Source: Hyperoplus lanceolatus (taxonomy: Eukaryota > Chordata > Actinopteri > Uranoscopiformes > Ammodytidae). Taken from it: 64,000 nucleotides of DNA. The position numbers and the translations under genes are program-made. Location of the stretch: assembly GCA_026929865.2 (NCBI GenBank), contig CM049405.1, forward strand, positions 25,111,001-25,175,000. Direction: 5' to 3'. Of the stretch, positions 1 to 12,299 are shown piece by piece (position 1 is the first letter of the stretch; each line of letters opens with the position of its first letter). The notes below the pieces were generated by a model that saw nothing but the letters and a program-made list of their open reading frames with translations, was not told the origin of the DNA and ran no database searches.

Positions 1-1517
1 CTCCGGTTAGGGAAGCTGATCCGGCTAAGCTGAAATGAGATGAGCAATCTGAGTGTCTTTCCCATATCTTTGGCTCAGGCAGCAGACCCGGAGGTCCCTC
101 CCTTTTCCACCAACGCTCACAACTCCACCTAGCAAAGGTTAGGTATCAGAGCAATTATCGGCCTGAAATTAAAAACTGTGAGTGAGCAAGTAGATGTATG
201 AAAGGGTAAAAGAGGATTAACGGGAACATGAGCTGCACTAGTGACTGTGTGTGTGACCAGAGCACCACACCAGTCACTGAGGTGGCTAAATGTTTTTGGT
301 CAAATAATGTCAAAGAATATGAATTAAAAGACTCCTCCAACCCCTCCTGAGTCAGTCAGTCACATGCAGAGTAAAGTGGAGCTATATATAGGGTCATAGC
401 TCAACTAGGCCATTAAATTGTACTACTTTCTTTGTCCCAGTATACAAGCACGGCATTGAATTATTTTATTTGACCATTTTGATATAAAAACATGAACAGC
501 ACTCTGTCACACATTAAAATACATAAATTAGCCAGGGATAGACACAAAAAAGCCCGAAGGCTTATTTCCATTGTGGTCCCTGATTTGGGCAGGAGAAGAG
601 TGGGAAAGATAACTTTACAATTCTGCACCTTTCATACACTATACTGTATGCAAGCATGGCTTTCATATTCTGCCTTTGTTGTTGTTTTTCTGTTAGCATT
701 GAATGCTATTCCAGGTCTTGCGGGGGCTTCCAGGTCAAAGCCCCAGACGGTTACTGTGGAGCATGCTCAGAGCGCATTATCTGGGTGTGTTCAACGTTGA
801 GAAATGTGACTAAGTTACGATTTCAGTTGGAATAACATGTTTACAGGTATTATAAAAGTCCGGTTTCAGTCGGATAAATTCATTTTCTTGATTTTTTTTT
901 AATAAACATGTTAACGTATTACTGAGGTGGGATGAGATTTTCTCCTGAAACCTCTCCCACCTTCCCTCCTTTCTTTCTTCTCTCTCTCTCACTCAATCTT
1001 ATCCCACAACTGTGTATGTGAACGTGTGTGTGGGATTCACAGCATGGAAAGAAGAAGCACTCCTGAGAAACTACAAACAGGAAGAGAGACACATCCATCA
1101 CACAAGCACCTAACCCCCCACCCTCCTCCTTCTACTGCTGCCAACACACACACACACACACACACACACAGTTCACAATTCACTCTCCTTGCCTGCCACT
1201 GTTCCACCCCGTGTAACAATGGAGGCTTCCTGGGGTCGCGCTGACGTTTTGAGCGAAGAGCTGCTGGTGGGAAAAGCTCAAGAAGCGGCGAATAGGAAGG
1301 AGCCCAACGTCTCACTCACTACATCCAGCCGTCAAGGGCAGAACCCGCACAACAAGAGCACTGCTTTCATATTCACACCCACGCACACCGTTTCTTTACT
1401 CACCACATCACGTCATCCTATAGTATTACGCACAAACAGTTCACAAGCGGAAGGGGCATCTCAATTCTACTTCTGATCACAGCATGAGTCAGTTTTTTCA
1501 GTATAAAGTATGAATAC
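1..1517. other. Unique-looking DNA without a recognised gene
   Basis: No host gene, RNA gene or transposon was recognised here. A short (AC)n run lies at 1144-1170, and a pyrimidine-rich tract (TTTCTTTCTTCTCTCTCTCTC-like) around 970-990. The open frames are short and show no recognisable domain. Confidence 0.5.
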
Positions 1518-1525
1518 GAATCAAT

Positions 1526-1913
1526 TAGGGCTGTCAAATTAACGCGTTAATTTCGATTAATTAATCACAGAAAAATTAACGCGATTAAAAAAATTAACGC
1601 AGATTAATCGCACTTCTATAATGCCCTTTGACCCGGTGCAAAAGTGGTGCGTAGCTGCACCGAGCTGCACCTGAAGCAGACACAGCCCGCGCGGGTGAAA
1701 GGGAGAAAAGTAAAGAGAGAAACAGGGCGCCGAGGGCTCTATAGACGGTTTAATAAGCATGAAGGTAGGAAGACATCTTACTTTATTCTCCGCAGCCAGT
1801 GTCTGTGCATTATTGATTGAGTGGGTGCAACAATGTAGGCTAGGTTCAAAACAGTATCTCTCAATCGTTCTCCCCGTGTCTCAATTTTGTTTGCTAGCTG
1901 TCTCGTCGTCCCG

Positions 1914-1974
<61 letters not shown>

Positions 1975-2279
1975 GTGTGTGTGTGCGTGTGTGTGTGTGC
2001 GCGTGTGTGTGTGTGTCTCTCAATATTTTTGCCTATGAGTACGACGATGATGAATGAATCGGCATAAGCATCTGTGGCAGTGCAGCGCTGTCTGTTGTGG
2101 AAACATAAGTTACGAGAGATGGAGAGAGAGAGAGAGCGAGAGAGAGAGAGACTAGCAGGCTATACAGCTGTTTATAAACAGGTATAAAAGTGTCATAAAA
2201 GTATGCGATTAATTTAGATTAATTAATCACAGAGCCTGTAATTAATTAGATTAATTTTTTTAATCGCTTGACAGCCCTA
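1526..2279. mobile_element. Non-autonomous hAT-like DNA transposon with 8-bp target duplication
   Basis: The left end reads TAGGGCTGTCAA and the right end reads TTGACAGCCCTA, a perfect 12-bp terminal inverted repeat. Both ends continue into AT-rich subterminal blocks built from TTAATTAATCACAG-like motifs. The 8 bases GAATCAAT directly flank both ends (1518-1525 and 2280-2287), which is the duplication length of hAT elements. No transposase is present, so it must have been moved in trans. It carries a (GT)n array at about 1919-2018 and a GA-rich run at 2118-2152. Confidence 0.85.
1919..2018. repeat. (GT)n microsatellite inside the hAT-like element
   Basis: About 100 bases of GT repeats, interrupted by GC dinucleotides after about 50 bases. 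Confidence 0.98.
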
Positions 2280-2469
2280 GAATCAATGAATCATTTCATC
2301 CTGACTGATGTATTAAATTTTTTGGTACGTTGGGTTTAGAAACAACAGGCAAGTACAAGGGAGTGAACAAGGTGGTATTTTAGCTTTAGGGGAAAGGAAG
2401 CTTTCTGTCATTGTCATAGTGTCAAATGAGTGTCTGTTCATCGACACCCTTCTCCCTCCAGTCTTTCAT

Positions 2470-3379
2470 TTTAATTACACATGACTCTATGGTGGCAATA
2501 AATGATTATAGTTTATTCAGAATAGACAGGACCACACGGGGTGGGGGAGTAGCTGTCTATGTTAAATCACATTATTCTGTAACATTATTACATGCTGTCT
2601 CTGTTCGAAGCTGCTTTGAATTTATTGCATTGGAATTGTCTTTATCGCCCAATGATTGTTTTATTGTAATTGGTGTGTACAGGCCCCCTTCAGCGGTAAC
2701 TAGCTCCTTGAGTGAGCTAGCACATTTAATCTCTCCATATGTAAATAAAGAGGTCATTATGATGGGTGATTTTAACATTGACTGGCTTTCTGGTGCCTCT
2801 GAACCTTTTAAAGAAATCTGTAGCAACCTAAATCTTACACAAATAATAACTGAGCCCACAAGACCTAATCTAAAAAACCCAGCAAAATCAACTTTGATCG
2901 ATTTAATATTATCAAATCAAAGCAATAAAATAGTTTCTGCTGGTGTCTTTGACCTTGGGATCAGTGATCACTGCCCGGTGGCCTGTATCAGAAGCATTCA
3001 TCTAAAAAAATCTCAACCTAAAATCATTGTTAAGCGTAATTTTAAAGGTTTTAACCAGCAAGCCTTTTTGAATGAACTCCATCACAGTGACATTCATCTC
3101 ACAACTGAAATATCTGATGTTGAATTAGCCTTGGATTTTTTCACCAATACCTTCACCTCAATTTTGAATCATCATGCACCCCACAAACAGCTCAGGGTAA
3201 AAAATAGATCGAACCCCTGGTTTACCAATGAGCTGTCTGACTTATTTACAGAGAGAAATAAAGCATGGTCTCTAGCCAGACGCTCTGGAGAAGATTTGAA
3301 TTGGACAGTTTTTAGACAAATCAGAAATAGGTGTACGACCATGGTTAGGAAAACTAATCGGATTACTACCTTGATTTAA
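2470..3379 (+). pseudogene. LINE AP-endonuclease domain, N-terminally truncated
   Basis: The frame encodes about 300 residues resembling the C-terminal two thirds of an exonuclease-endonuclease-phosphatase fold. The motif GDFNID (near 2764) and the terminal catalytic motif SDHCPV (near 2965) are both visible. The first catalytic motifs of the fold are absent because of the 5' truncation. The domain would nick target DNA for target-primed reverse transcription. The frame stops at 3377-3379, just after a presumed one-base loss near 3356; homology resumes directly in another frame. The ATG at 2426 lies upstream of recognisable homology and is probably not the native start. Confidence 0.88.
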
Positions 3380-4098
3380 TTTCCAACTGCTACTCCAACC
3401 CTGCATTATTTTGGAAGGCTGTCAATTATAATAAAAACAATTCTAGCACTGTTCCCAGTCAGATAAAAATAAATGGGCAGACTTTAAATGACCAGAAAGA
3501 GATTGGTTTAGCCTTTAATAAACATTTTTTAGCTGCTGGTCAACTCTTTAACAATGAAGGATCTACGCCTTCTACCACCACTAATAATTTACCACCTGTC
3601 TCTCAAACTCCTCTTTTTAGCCTTGTTCCAGTTCCAACAAGTGTTGTTGTAGATGCGCTTCTAGCCATCAACCCCAGGAAGTATATGGGGGAGGACAATT
3701 TGGACCCATTTTCAATCAATCTCTCTACACATATAATATCAAAACAAATAACCCATATTTTTAATCTTTCCATCTCCTCCGGTATTGTTCCTAAAGTTTG
3801 GAAAAAAGCTCATGTCATCCCCTTGTATAAAGGGGGTGACAAAAGTGATCTCAATAATTACAGGCCAATTTCAAAACTCCCATGCCTGGCAAAAATCCTA
3901 GAATCCGTTATTAATAATCAGTTGAAAACCTTTTTATCCAGTGCTTCCATTTTGAGCCCATTTCAATCTGGTTTCAGGGCAGGTCACAGTACTGTATCTG
4001 CTGTCACTTTGGTCTTAGACAACATTGTTACAGCTATCGACAAAAAAAGCACTGTGCAGCACTTTTTGTTGATCTGTCAAAAGCCTTTGATACTTTAG
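3360..4098 (+). pseudogene. LINE reverse transcriptase, N-terminal segment
   Basis: From about 3368 the frame reads a linker followed by the first part of a reverse transcriptase. The segment with VIPLYKGGDKSDLNNYRPIS (near 3815-3875) matches the finger region of LINE polymerases, and FQSGFRAGHST (near 3961) matches the next conserved block. It joins the endonuclease segment by a frameshift near 3356 and loses frame near 4053, just before the first catalytic aspartate motif. An ATG at 3685 is only an internal methionine. Confidence 0.88.
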
Positions 4099-5180
4099 AT
4101 CACCATTTGCTTTTACAGAGGCTGCATGAAATTGGTTTTGATTATTCTACATGTAGCTGGTTTAGGGACTATCTCTCTAATAGACAGCAGTCAGTAAAAC
4201 TGGGAAGCCACCAAACTGAGTTTTTAACAGTTACAAATGGTGTTCCGCAGGGCTCAATTTTTGGTCCAGTCCTATTCACAATTTACATCAATAACATTGT
4301 TTCATCGCTACAAAACTGTCACGCCCATTTGTATGCTGACGACACTGTACTGTACTGCATTTCTGATTCGGTCCATCAATCTGTTCAGAACCTTCAGAGC
4401 TCTTTTAACACCCTGCAGGACTGTCTAGTGGACCTCAGGCTTGTTCTTAATACAGACAAAACAAAATATATGTGTTTCTCCAGAGCAAGAACTCTACATT
4501 TTAATGTTCTTAATATTCATACAAATAATGGATCTCAAATTGAAAGAGTCACTGAATATAAATATCTCGGCATCTGGATAGATGAAAAAGTATCTTTTAA
4601 ATTTCACATGAAAAATCTTGTCTGTCGTCTGCGACAAAAGATTGGATATTTTTATAGGAACAAAGCCACCTTCCCGTTGTTCAGTAGGAAAAGGATTATT
4701 GAGGCAGTTTTTATGTCTGTCCTTGATTACGGTGATGTAGTTTATCGGCATGCATCTCATTCATGTCTTAAACTCCTAGACTCTGTTTTTCACTCTGCTT
4801 TAAGGTTCATTACAGGAGATGCTTATGACACACACCATTGTGTTTTATATGAAAAGGTTGGTTGGTTCTCTCTTAAAGAAAGACGTGATGCACATTGGCA
4901 TATTTTTATATATAAAGCCCTGACCGGAAAACTACCACTCTATTTGACAACAATGCTGCATATTTCAGATGGGCTTTATCAAACCCGCTCAACTGAAATG
5001 CTTATGTTATATGTTCCATATGCACGGTCTGACCTTGGTAAAACTGCTTTTAGCCACAGTGCCCCTGACTCCTGGAACAGCCTACAACATCAAGTTAAAA
5101 TAAATACACTCGTAACTGTTAACCAATTTAAAGTTATTATTTTGAATCAGCCCCACTCCACTTGTAACTGTTTTAATTAG
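4056..5180 (+). pseudogene. LINE reverse transcriptase, catalytic and C-terminal segment
   Basis: This frame opens at about 4056 and carries the first catalytic block FVDLSKAFD (4065-4091), the GVPQGS-like block (4239-4256) and YADD (4332-4343), the metal-binding centre of the polymerase. A C-terminal region of about 250 residues follows, typical in length for LINE ORF2, and ends at a natural stop at 5178-5180. Catalytic residues are intact, so the copy is disabled by its frameshifts and truncation rather than by active-site loss. Confidence 0.9.
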
Positions 5181-5355
5181 GCTATTGTTCTGCTTTATTC
5201 AATTGATCTGAATGTTTTAATTGTTGTTGCCTCTTTGTAAGCTTGTTGTGTATTCTAATTGTATATTGTGTATTTGTTATTTGTCTCGACGTCATTGTAA
5301 AAGAGGGTAACCCTCAATTGATCTTTCGAGAATAAATAAAGGAAAATGAAAATGA

Positions 5356-5600
5356 ATTTAGGGGGCTTTCACACAAGACTTGTTTGGTTTGATTGGAAAG
5401 AGCTCGGGTTTCTTTTCCACCTGTGCTGTGGTTCGGTTCCTCAGGTGAGAACACGACAATGGTACCAAAAGCGTACCGAAAAGGCGCACGGATACATTGT
5501 TGTAGAGACGGTCTAGGTACGCTTCCAAATCAACTCTGGTGCGGATCGTTTGTGGTGGGAACGTGAGGAAGACAATTTCTGACCAACTGTAAAGCAGTTC
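5356..5600. repeat. Possible end of a DNA transposon
   Basis: Starting at GGGGGCTTTCACACAAGAC, the sequence resembles the terminal part of abundant teleost DNA repeats with GGTACC/GTACCG-rich interiors. No matching opposite end or target duplication was found, so this is a family-resemblance call only. Confidence 0.3.
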
Positions 5601-5671
5601 AGTCTACGGTGCACAATAAGAGACGAAAGAAGGTTACAGATAAGATATAAGTTGTACGTTATTGGAATCCC

Positions 5672-5694
5672 ACATATATATATATATATATATA
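5672..5694. repeat. (TA)n microsatellite
   Basis: About eleven TA units. Confidence 0.97.
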
Positions 5695-5916
5695 GTACTA
5701 TTCAAAGTCAAAACCCTCAAAGTCAAATTTTAGAAAGACCAGTCACAGGTGTATGCACCTCGTGGTTTTCTGATGAGCCGACCTTGAAGAACAGTACATT
5801 CTTACTGATTAACACTGACGAGACTACTACGATACTACGATACTACTGTGCATGTCCAGCTGTTGTAAACATTAGACTATTAAATCTGTCAGCATTGAGT
5901 ATCTCATCATGTCAGT

Positions 5917-5917
<1 letters not shown>

Positions 5918-5988
<71 letters not shown>

Positions 5989-6017
5989 GACACACGCACA
6001 CACACACACACACACAA
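5918..6017. repeat. (CA)n microsatellite
   Basis: About 70 bases of pure CA units followed by CA runs broken by AAGA and CG variants. Confidence 0.98.
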
Positions 6018-9000
6018 ACACCAGCTACAATTCAATTCATCTACATCAATTGCTTGTGTCTGTTTCCACTTTGAATATTCGGCATACCTCATTCAATCAA
6101 GCCCGTAAAGATTACCATCAGGGGTTAACTGTGGTCATAAAGAGCCTGTAGCTGTGGCCTGCCCTCTCCTCTCACCCCTGGCCCCTCCCGACTACCCATC
6201 AGCCACTTTGATGACTGATGTCCTGATTAAAACACAGGGAATGATTGATCCATCATATCCATCACTCGGCCTGTCTGTGGCACAGTAGGGTGTCATCCCT
6301 GTACTCTTTTGTGTAGAATTCCATCCTTTGTACTGCACACGTGTTTCTGTTTGAGCGTGTGCACATGTGTGTTCCTGGCCCCATGTGTGTACAAAGCACC
6401 CCCTATTCCCAAGTGTGACAAATCTAATTTGGTCATCATCGTCAGTGGTAATCTAATGTATTCTGCATATGTGTTTAAGTCTCTGGGTGCACCATATGTT
6501 CATTGTGAGGGCACGAGTGAAGTGAAGGGGTTTGTGCGCGTTTTGTGTTCACGTGTCAAACCCAGTCCAAGATGTCACCAGGTCTAAATAGACTCTCCCT
6601 CTCTGTGTGTTTCCTCCCTCATCCATCTCACTGACAGTGGCAGAAACAGTAGCCTCCCGAGTGCTTCTCCAGGGCCCTGCGCTAACAGCAGGAGTCCCCG
6701 CCTGCTATGTATGGACGCCTTGTCTGCTGGAGAAAGCCTGGTTCTCTGTCGGGACGCCCCGCCGTCAGTGGCTTGACCTCTATGTGGACCTGAGTGGAGC
6801 TGCCCGGTCCCAAACCTATTTGTCTACTGGGTATTCTGACACCTATCCGACCTATATAACCTTTTACCTTTTTACAAACCTGTAAAGTGATACTAATACA
6901 AATGATTTGACAAATCCATCATATGTGCTGTTAAAATAACCAAGGGATATGGAATGACCCTGTCACTTTCGTTTACAGTGTGTATATTAAATGCAGAAAT
7001 AACAAAGTTGCACTATCTTTTACTTCAACGTGAAAGAACTAGCACGTGCTGTATTTATTTACTTTATTGTGTACAGGTAGATGGACAATGTTAACCAAAA
7101 TAATGTTTTAAATAGTATTTAGATCTTGAAGTGGGACACAAGGTGTTCATGGAAACCGGATAAGCTGAGGCAGGATACACTCCAAAATGGAAATGGATAG
7201 CGAACATTCACAGCGTTCTTCTGTCAATGATATTTTGAGGGTCTGGATACCCAAACCTAGTTGACACATATTTAGCAGTGTGTGATGCATTTTGGGGTTT
7301 GCATGGGTAGTCCAAGTGGACCCCGATGAGATTAACAGATTGCAAGATGTATGTCATCAGACCCGGATGGCCCCAAGTCATGTCTGACAGATTGTATATT
7401 CTGATTTCGAAGCTCACTGTATTAACTGCCTGCCAATATTAGATGATGAATTCTCGCATATTAATCACCTACCTAGTTGTGTCTGTCTGTCATCATTGTC
7501 TGTCATTGATTGTCTCTTAAACTGATTGCTTTGAAAAGGCCCAAAGGGAATTATTAGCGTCACATTCATTCATTTGTCATTTCCTTTCGTGTATGAAATG
7601 CAAGAAATGCACGATGAAAATATTTGTTTGATAGTTGATAATATGATGGTTGCAATTTTAGTCAATAGCCGTGATTGTTGCTCTGGACCACTGCACAGTG
7701 GCGAGCTAAATGCGAACAGTGTGAGCTATATGCTTTGCTTATAATTAGCTTAGCATGTAAGCATGGATATCGCTGGATATTAAATGTTCATTTGCAATTC
7801 ATACCAGTAATATTTCTCAACGTACTGAAATAGCAGATCAGATGTCATGGTTAGACTTTGAATCACGCATTTTTATAGATGCAGTTGCAATAACAACATG
7901 TTTTCCACTGCTATCTCTTATTTGATTTAAAGATAACTTTTGATTAACTTGATATTGTTTGAAGCGACCATTTCACATGTATGTGGGTATGGGACGGACT
8001 CAGTGGGGCATGAACCATTTCCTGCTTTGCCCTTATCTCATGAGTGATTGCTTCAAAGGGTGAATCCTATACAACGTTGAACATTGAGGCACTGATACTC
8101 TAGATTCTAGTATAGGCGCAGTCCTCCAAGCTCTGGGCCGCCCTGGCTGAAGAAAGACCTGTGGTTGGACGCTGTTTGTCCGGGCTCCGTCCACACTCAT
8201 AGAATCTGGAGTTACTGTTACACACCTTTCCGTCAATATTTTGAAAGAGGAATGGCCACTGAGGAAACTCCAACACTGGACTAAGCAATGGTGTAGGTCC
8301 ATCACTCAGTCAGTGAGGTGTATAGGGCTGACCCCTGCTTAGCTGTGCTCCAGCAAACAATGAGACAATGCAGGCACAGAGCACTGAAAGAATTACAGGA
8401 AAGCAATTGAAAATCAATTTGGAGGTTTTGCACTGACCACACACACAGATTGTCCTCATGCAGTACTACTTCCTCTCATCTGGTACTCACAGCAGGTTAG
8501 AAAATAAAACATTATTTGGGAGGAATTGAGAAGAGGAACTTTTGCTAGCTTTGAGCTTAAGAGTAAAGGGAAGTTTCTTCAATTATGTGTAGTAATCAAT
8601 GAAAGATGTAGATCAAAGTCATTTCTTTCTTCAAGCCTTTGATTGGAAACACCTCTGCTGGGTCTTAATTATCATATCAGTTCATGCAGCTAAAGCATTT
8701 TCATTTTCAAAGTCCCTCCCAGTAGCAGGGGAGAGATCAGCAGGGTTGATAGCAGGGGACCCACAGGGCTGCTAACTTCAGGACATGAAAGACAACCTAT
8801 TCTTTTATCCAGACAATAGCGGTGACTTGGCCCCCGCCCTAATCCCATTCAATACGGCGCTAGTATCTCAAGCAAGAGGTGGCTTCAGTTATCAAACACT
8901 CGCTCCCTCTCCGGGGCGCAACTAAGCACAGCTGACCCTTGACTCAGAGCGAAGAACCTTTCAACCCCCGGTCACATATGACAACTATGTCCGAATGACA

Positions 9001-9510
9001 AGAAATGGTGATAAATGCAATGTTAGAAAGAGCTAGAAGGGCTCGAGACCCACTTGAGAGAATAGTTTTTGTTGCGACATCGAAACCTCTGCTATCAGGT
9101 TTGAAGTCCTTTTTGAAAAAGACTGTATCTTTGACTTATATCAAACTCCTCCACAAAGGAACTCCTGGTCCAAGAAATTAGGAAGCATTGGTTGATCAAT
9201 CCCCAAAGACCTCAAATCAACCTCCCCTTCCCTCTTGCATTTGTTTAGGTGGGGCTGCTGTGACTGACAGCAGCATTGAGCAGGATGAGTGGCGTGACAC
9301 CCACTCTTCAAATGTCCAAGCCTGTTTCAGACACTCCCTTCTGACACCCGGTGAAATGACTATGACACCTGCTGGGTGACACTGAGCTGTTTAGCACTGT
9401 CATTAGTTTGAGTGCTTGTATATGAACATGTACACAAATCAACCACCCCCGAACCTCCAACTTAACTCTACCTACTGTGCATATGCCTCTTTTACACCAT
9501 GGTGCAGTCT

Positions 9511-9556
9511 TTACTCTACTCCATTCCACTCTACTCTACTCTACTCTACTCTACTA
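9511..9556. repeat. (CTACT)n microsatellite
   Basis: Imperfect then pure CTACT pentamers. It directly precedes the MITE at 9560, and a related GTAGAGTAGAG run follows the sister copy near 53110. Confidence 0.9.
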
Positions 9557-9559
9557 TGC

Positions 9560-10140
9560 TTGCCTTTTTTGGTTTTCCACTATGTAAAAGTACCTGGTAC
9601 CTAATCTTTGGGTCCCTACTTCGTTGAGGTTCTAAAAAAGTAAGTACCAGGTTCTAAGCAGTGATTGGTCAGAGATCGTCGTTGCGTCATAAATGGGTGG
9701 CACCCTATCCTGCACAACAAGCAGCCATGCTACCTTAGCGGTCGCAGTGTTTGAGCATGTTGTCTGTCCGGTTCTTGGTCTGCTTTCTTTGAAAACCGTT
9801 CGCCATCTTGGTGGCCGACGCGAAAATCCTCTCTGAGGAAAGGACGTGCACATTAGCATGTTGGCTTAAGTTAGAAGTTAAAAAATTAATAAAAAATGAA
9901 AAGAGAGCTTGCTATGACACGGCACATTTCTCCAAGTTGTGAAGGACCTCACGTTTATTCATCCAAAAACAGAATGTGACATAAATCGCCCTGATGAAGA
10001 CTGAGTATTAACACATAGGCGCTAACTTTAGCCGCTAACGCTGCAATGACGACCAGCTACACAGTGGCTGTGCTATCATGGGTACTATCCTGTAATGCAA
10101 AACGACCTGGTACCAAAGTAGATTACAGTACAGTAGTCTT
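9560..10140. mobile_element. Non-autonomous DNA element with ACCTGGTACC ends
   Basis: The left part contains TTTTCCACTATGTAAAAGTACCTGGTACC and the right part contains CGACCTGGTACCAAAGTA, so both ends share the palindromic ACCTGGTACC core. The interior from 9989 to 10135 closely matches 52949-53107, which shows that this is a dispersed repeat. No coding capacity. The superfamily is not determined. Confidence 0.7.
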
Positions 10141-12214
10141 GTTTTCTTTGTGAAACACTGACAGTCCTGCAGTTATTCTACCTCCAAAAAGACAATATGT
10201 AAAATGCAATTTTTCGCTACATTATATAAGCCGTTATCACTTTAAGACTTAATCAAACATAACTTAATATCTTTGATCAAAATGCATATCGGACCTCATG
10301 TCCAGGCTTGACAAACACAAACTAAAAAGCTATTTAATAAGCAAGCCAAGTTTCCAGGCATATTGATTGCCAGGCAGTGCTACTGTAAATAAACTTTCAC
10401 CATCTGGAGTGTGTGTGAGTGAGTGTGTGCGTCTCTCTCTCTTCTCTCAGTGTGACCCGAGGTAGCCTCTCTCTAGGTGGTAACAGCATGCCAGGCATTG
10501 GACAGCTGTCTCTGTCTCTCATTTCCCTCCCGCACCATGCCTTATAATCAGCAGGGTGGCGAGAAGTTATTTGATTTCTAGACATAAAGAAAAAACTGCT
10601 GTTCCGCCATATTTGCTGTTGGTTGCTGTAATATTGCTATACATTCTGAGCGTATGATACTCCTACTCTTCCTCCTATATAGTGTGTCTGTAGCCTTCTC
10701 CCACTGGCAGAAGACATATTCATGTTGCCTACTGCAGTATGTGACCTTCTGCTCACCCCTTGAGACACTTTGAAGTCCCAGGTTAGCTGCTTAGCCTCTG
10801 GGGAATGTCCACCGCCCAGCACTCCTATACACGTCCTGCAGCCGAGAAGGGCCATATACTGTATGTGGTTAAGCAGGAAGTTTTCAATTAGAGGTTAATA
10901 AGCACTTTACATTAACACCTATACAGGCTGTTATATACAAGCTAATGACGACTTTGACGGCTTTATCTTTATTCCCTGCCGCATGTGCAATGGATGAGAT
11001 GAGTCACCATATAGAGTCTTCGCCCCCTGCAAAAGGAAAAGGCAGCAACTTAAAAGTGGAAGAAATAGTTTTTTGATAATGTAGTCCGCATGAGGTCAGA
11101 GTCAATTTAATTTGGAACCGACTCCCGTGTCGACATTTACACTGTATGTTGACACAGATGCCTAAGAGTAAAATATTTTCGCAAATACTGCATTGTTTCT
11201 CAGCTGGAGACAGACACTGTCCGCAACAGTTTTTTGGGATGTGGCCCAAGGTCTGATCACAGTCGCTCGCAGCACAACTGAAGCTTCAAAGCAGCATGCC
11301 CCTGTCCTTTGGTTAACCCATCCGTCTGATTGATCCCTGTTATAACCTACAAACAGCTGAGCACCTCTCACTCTTACACCCACCCACCGATGATGATCTG
11401 TCAACCCCTCAGGACAGACCCAGACAGGTTGACAGCTTTACCAAGACAGAAACACATTGGAATCTGCATGATGTGTAAACTTTATTTTTGTTATACTTTA
11501 GAATAGGTTTTGGTCCTACTGTTATTGTTCACATTTACAGCATCCATACTCATTTCCCCCATATAACTATACATACATTAAGTATATAAAAGAAAAAGGT
11601 GGAAAAATAGATATATAGTATATAGACATATATATATTTAGCACAGGCCTACACACTATTTATACACATTCACAATAATATAATAGAAACTTGCAATTGT
11701 TCTGAATGTAGGCTAACTCTCATTAGACGTAAGGGATCTGAGCTGAAGAGAAGGTAAAATCCCAAATGAATTTAGTGTATTGCTCTCAAGATTGAAAGAG
11801 TGTTGCACATAAAAGCTGCCTGTGTGCCCACATTAACTGGCATTGAGTCACATTATTGATTTCCTCAGTGTCGGCCATGGCGCTTTTCCTGCAAGATCAT
11901 CACATCTCTGACTTTGTGCAAGCACTGAGGAAACACAGTGTGGCAGAGTAAGAGAGAACTTGAGTAAAGGAATGAAAGGAATAAAGATGGAGGGAAAGGG
12001 GGAAATACAACTAAGACCAACGAAAAAGAAGAGAGATTTGGAAATTGACAGAGGCATACATTGTGAGGAGAAATTAAAGCTTGGGGAAAGTCAGGAAGGT
12101 GATGTACAGGGGAGGATGTGTGGGTAAAGGAGGACAAGAAGAGGGATCGATGGAGAGGGGGGTCAATCAGAGGAAGACTGATCAGGATAAAGGGAGCATT
12201 TATCCTGACACAGC

Positions 12215-12216
<2 letters not shown>

Positions 12217-12297
<81 letters not shown>
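12217..12297. repeat. (CA)n microsatellite
   Basis: About 40 uninterrupted CA units. Confidence 0.99.

Positions 12298-12299
<2 letters not shown>

Larger units (their letters stand above)
2470..5350 (+). mobile_element. 5'-truncated non-LTR retrotransposon (LINE, Jockey-superfamily type)
   Basis: The segment encodes, in order, the C-terminal part of an AP-endonuclease domain and a reverse transcriptase with GVPQGS-like and YADD motifs. It ends in an A-rich 3' tail (AATAAATAAA near 5331, followed by GGAAAATGAAAATGA). The left boundary is placed where endonuclease homology begins. The N-terminal endonuclease and any ORF1 are missing, as expected from incomplete reverse transcription. Two single-base frameshifts (near 3356 and 4053) inactivate it. 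The protein style suggests the CR1/L2/Rex1-Babar group, but the exact clade cannot be assigned by eye. No clear target duplication was found. Confidence 0.9.
5601..9510. other. Mostly unique DNA with two microsatellites
   Basis: Apart from the (TA)n at 5672-5694 and the (CA)n at 5918-6017, no element or gene was recognised. A GC-richer open stretch at 6640-6850 and another at 8100-8300 lack any recognisable domain. Confidence 0.45.

Noticed and set aside
492..800. Open frame of 102 codons starting with ATG
   Set aside because: The peptide is of mixed character with no recognisable family or supporting signals.
6607..6885. GC-richer open frame that could be an exon
   Set aside because: No splice donor, no known domain, and a length expected by chance in GC-rich sequence.
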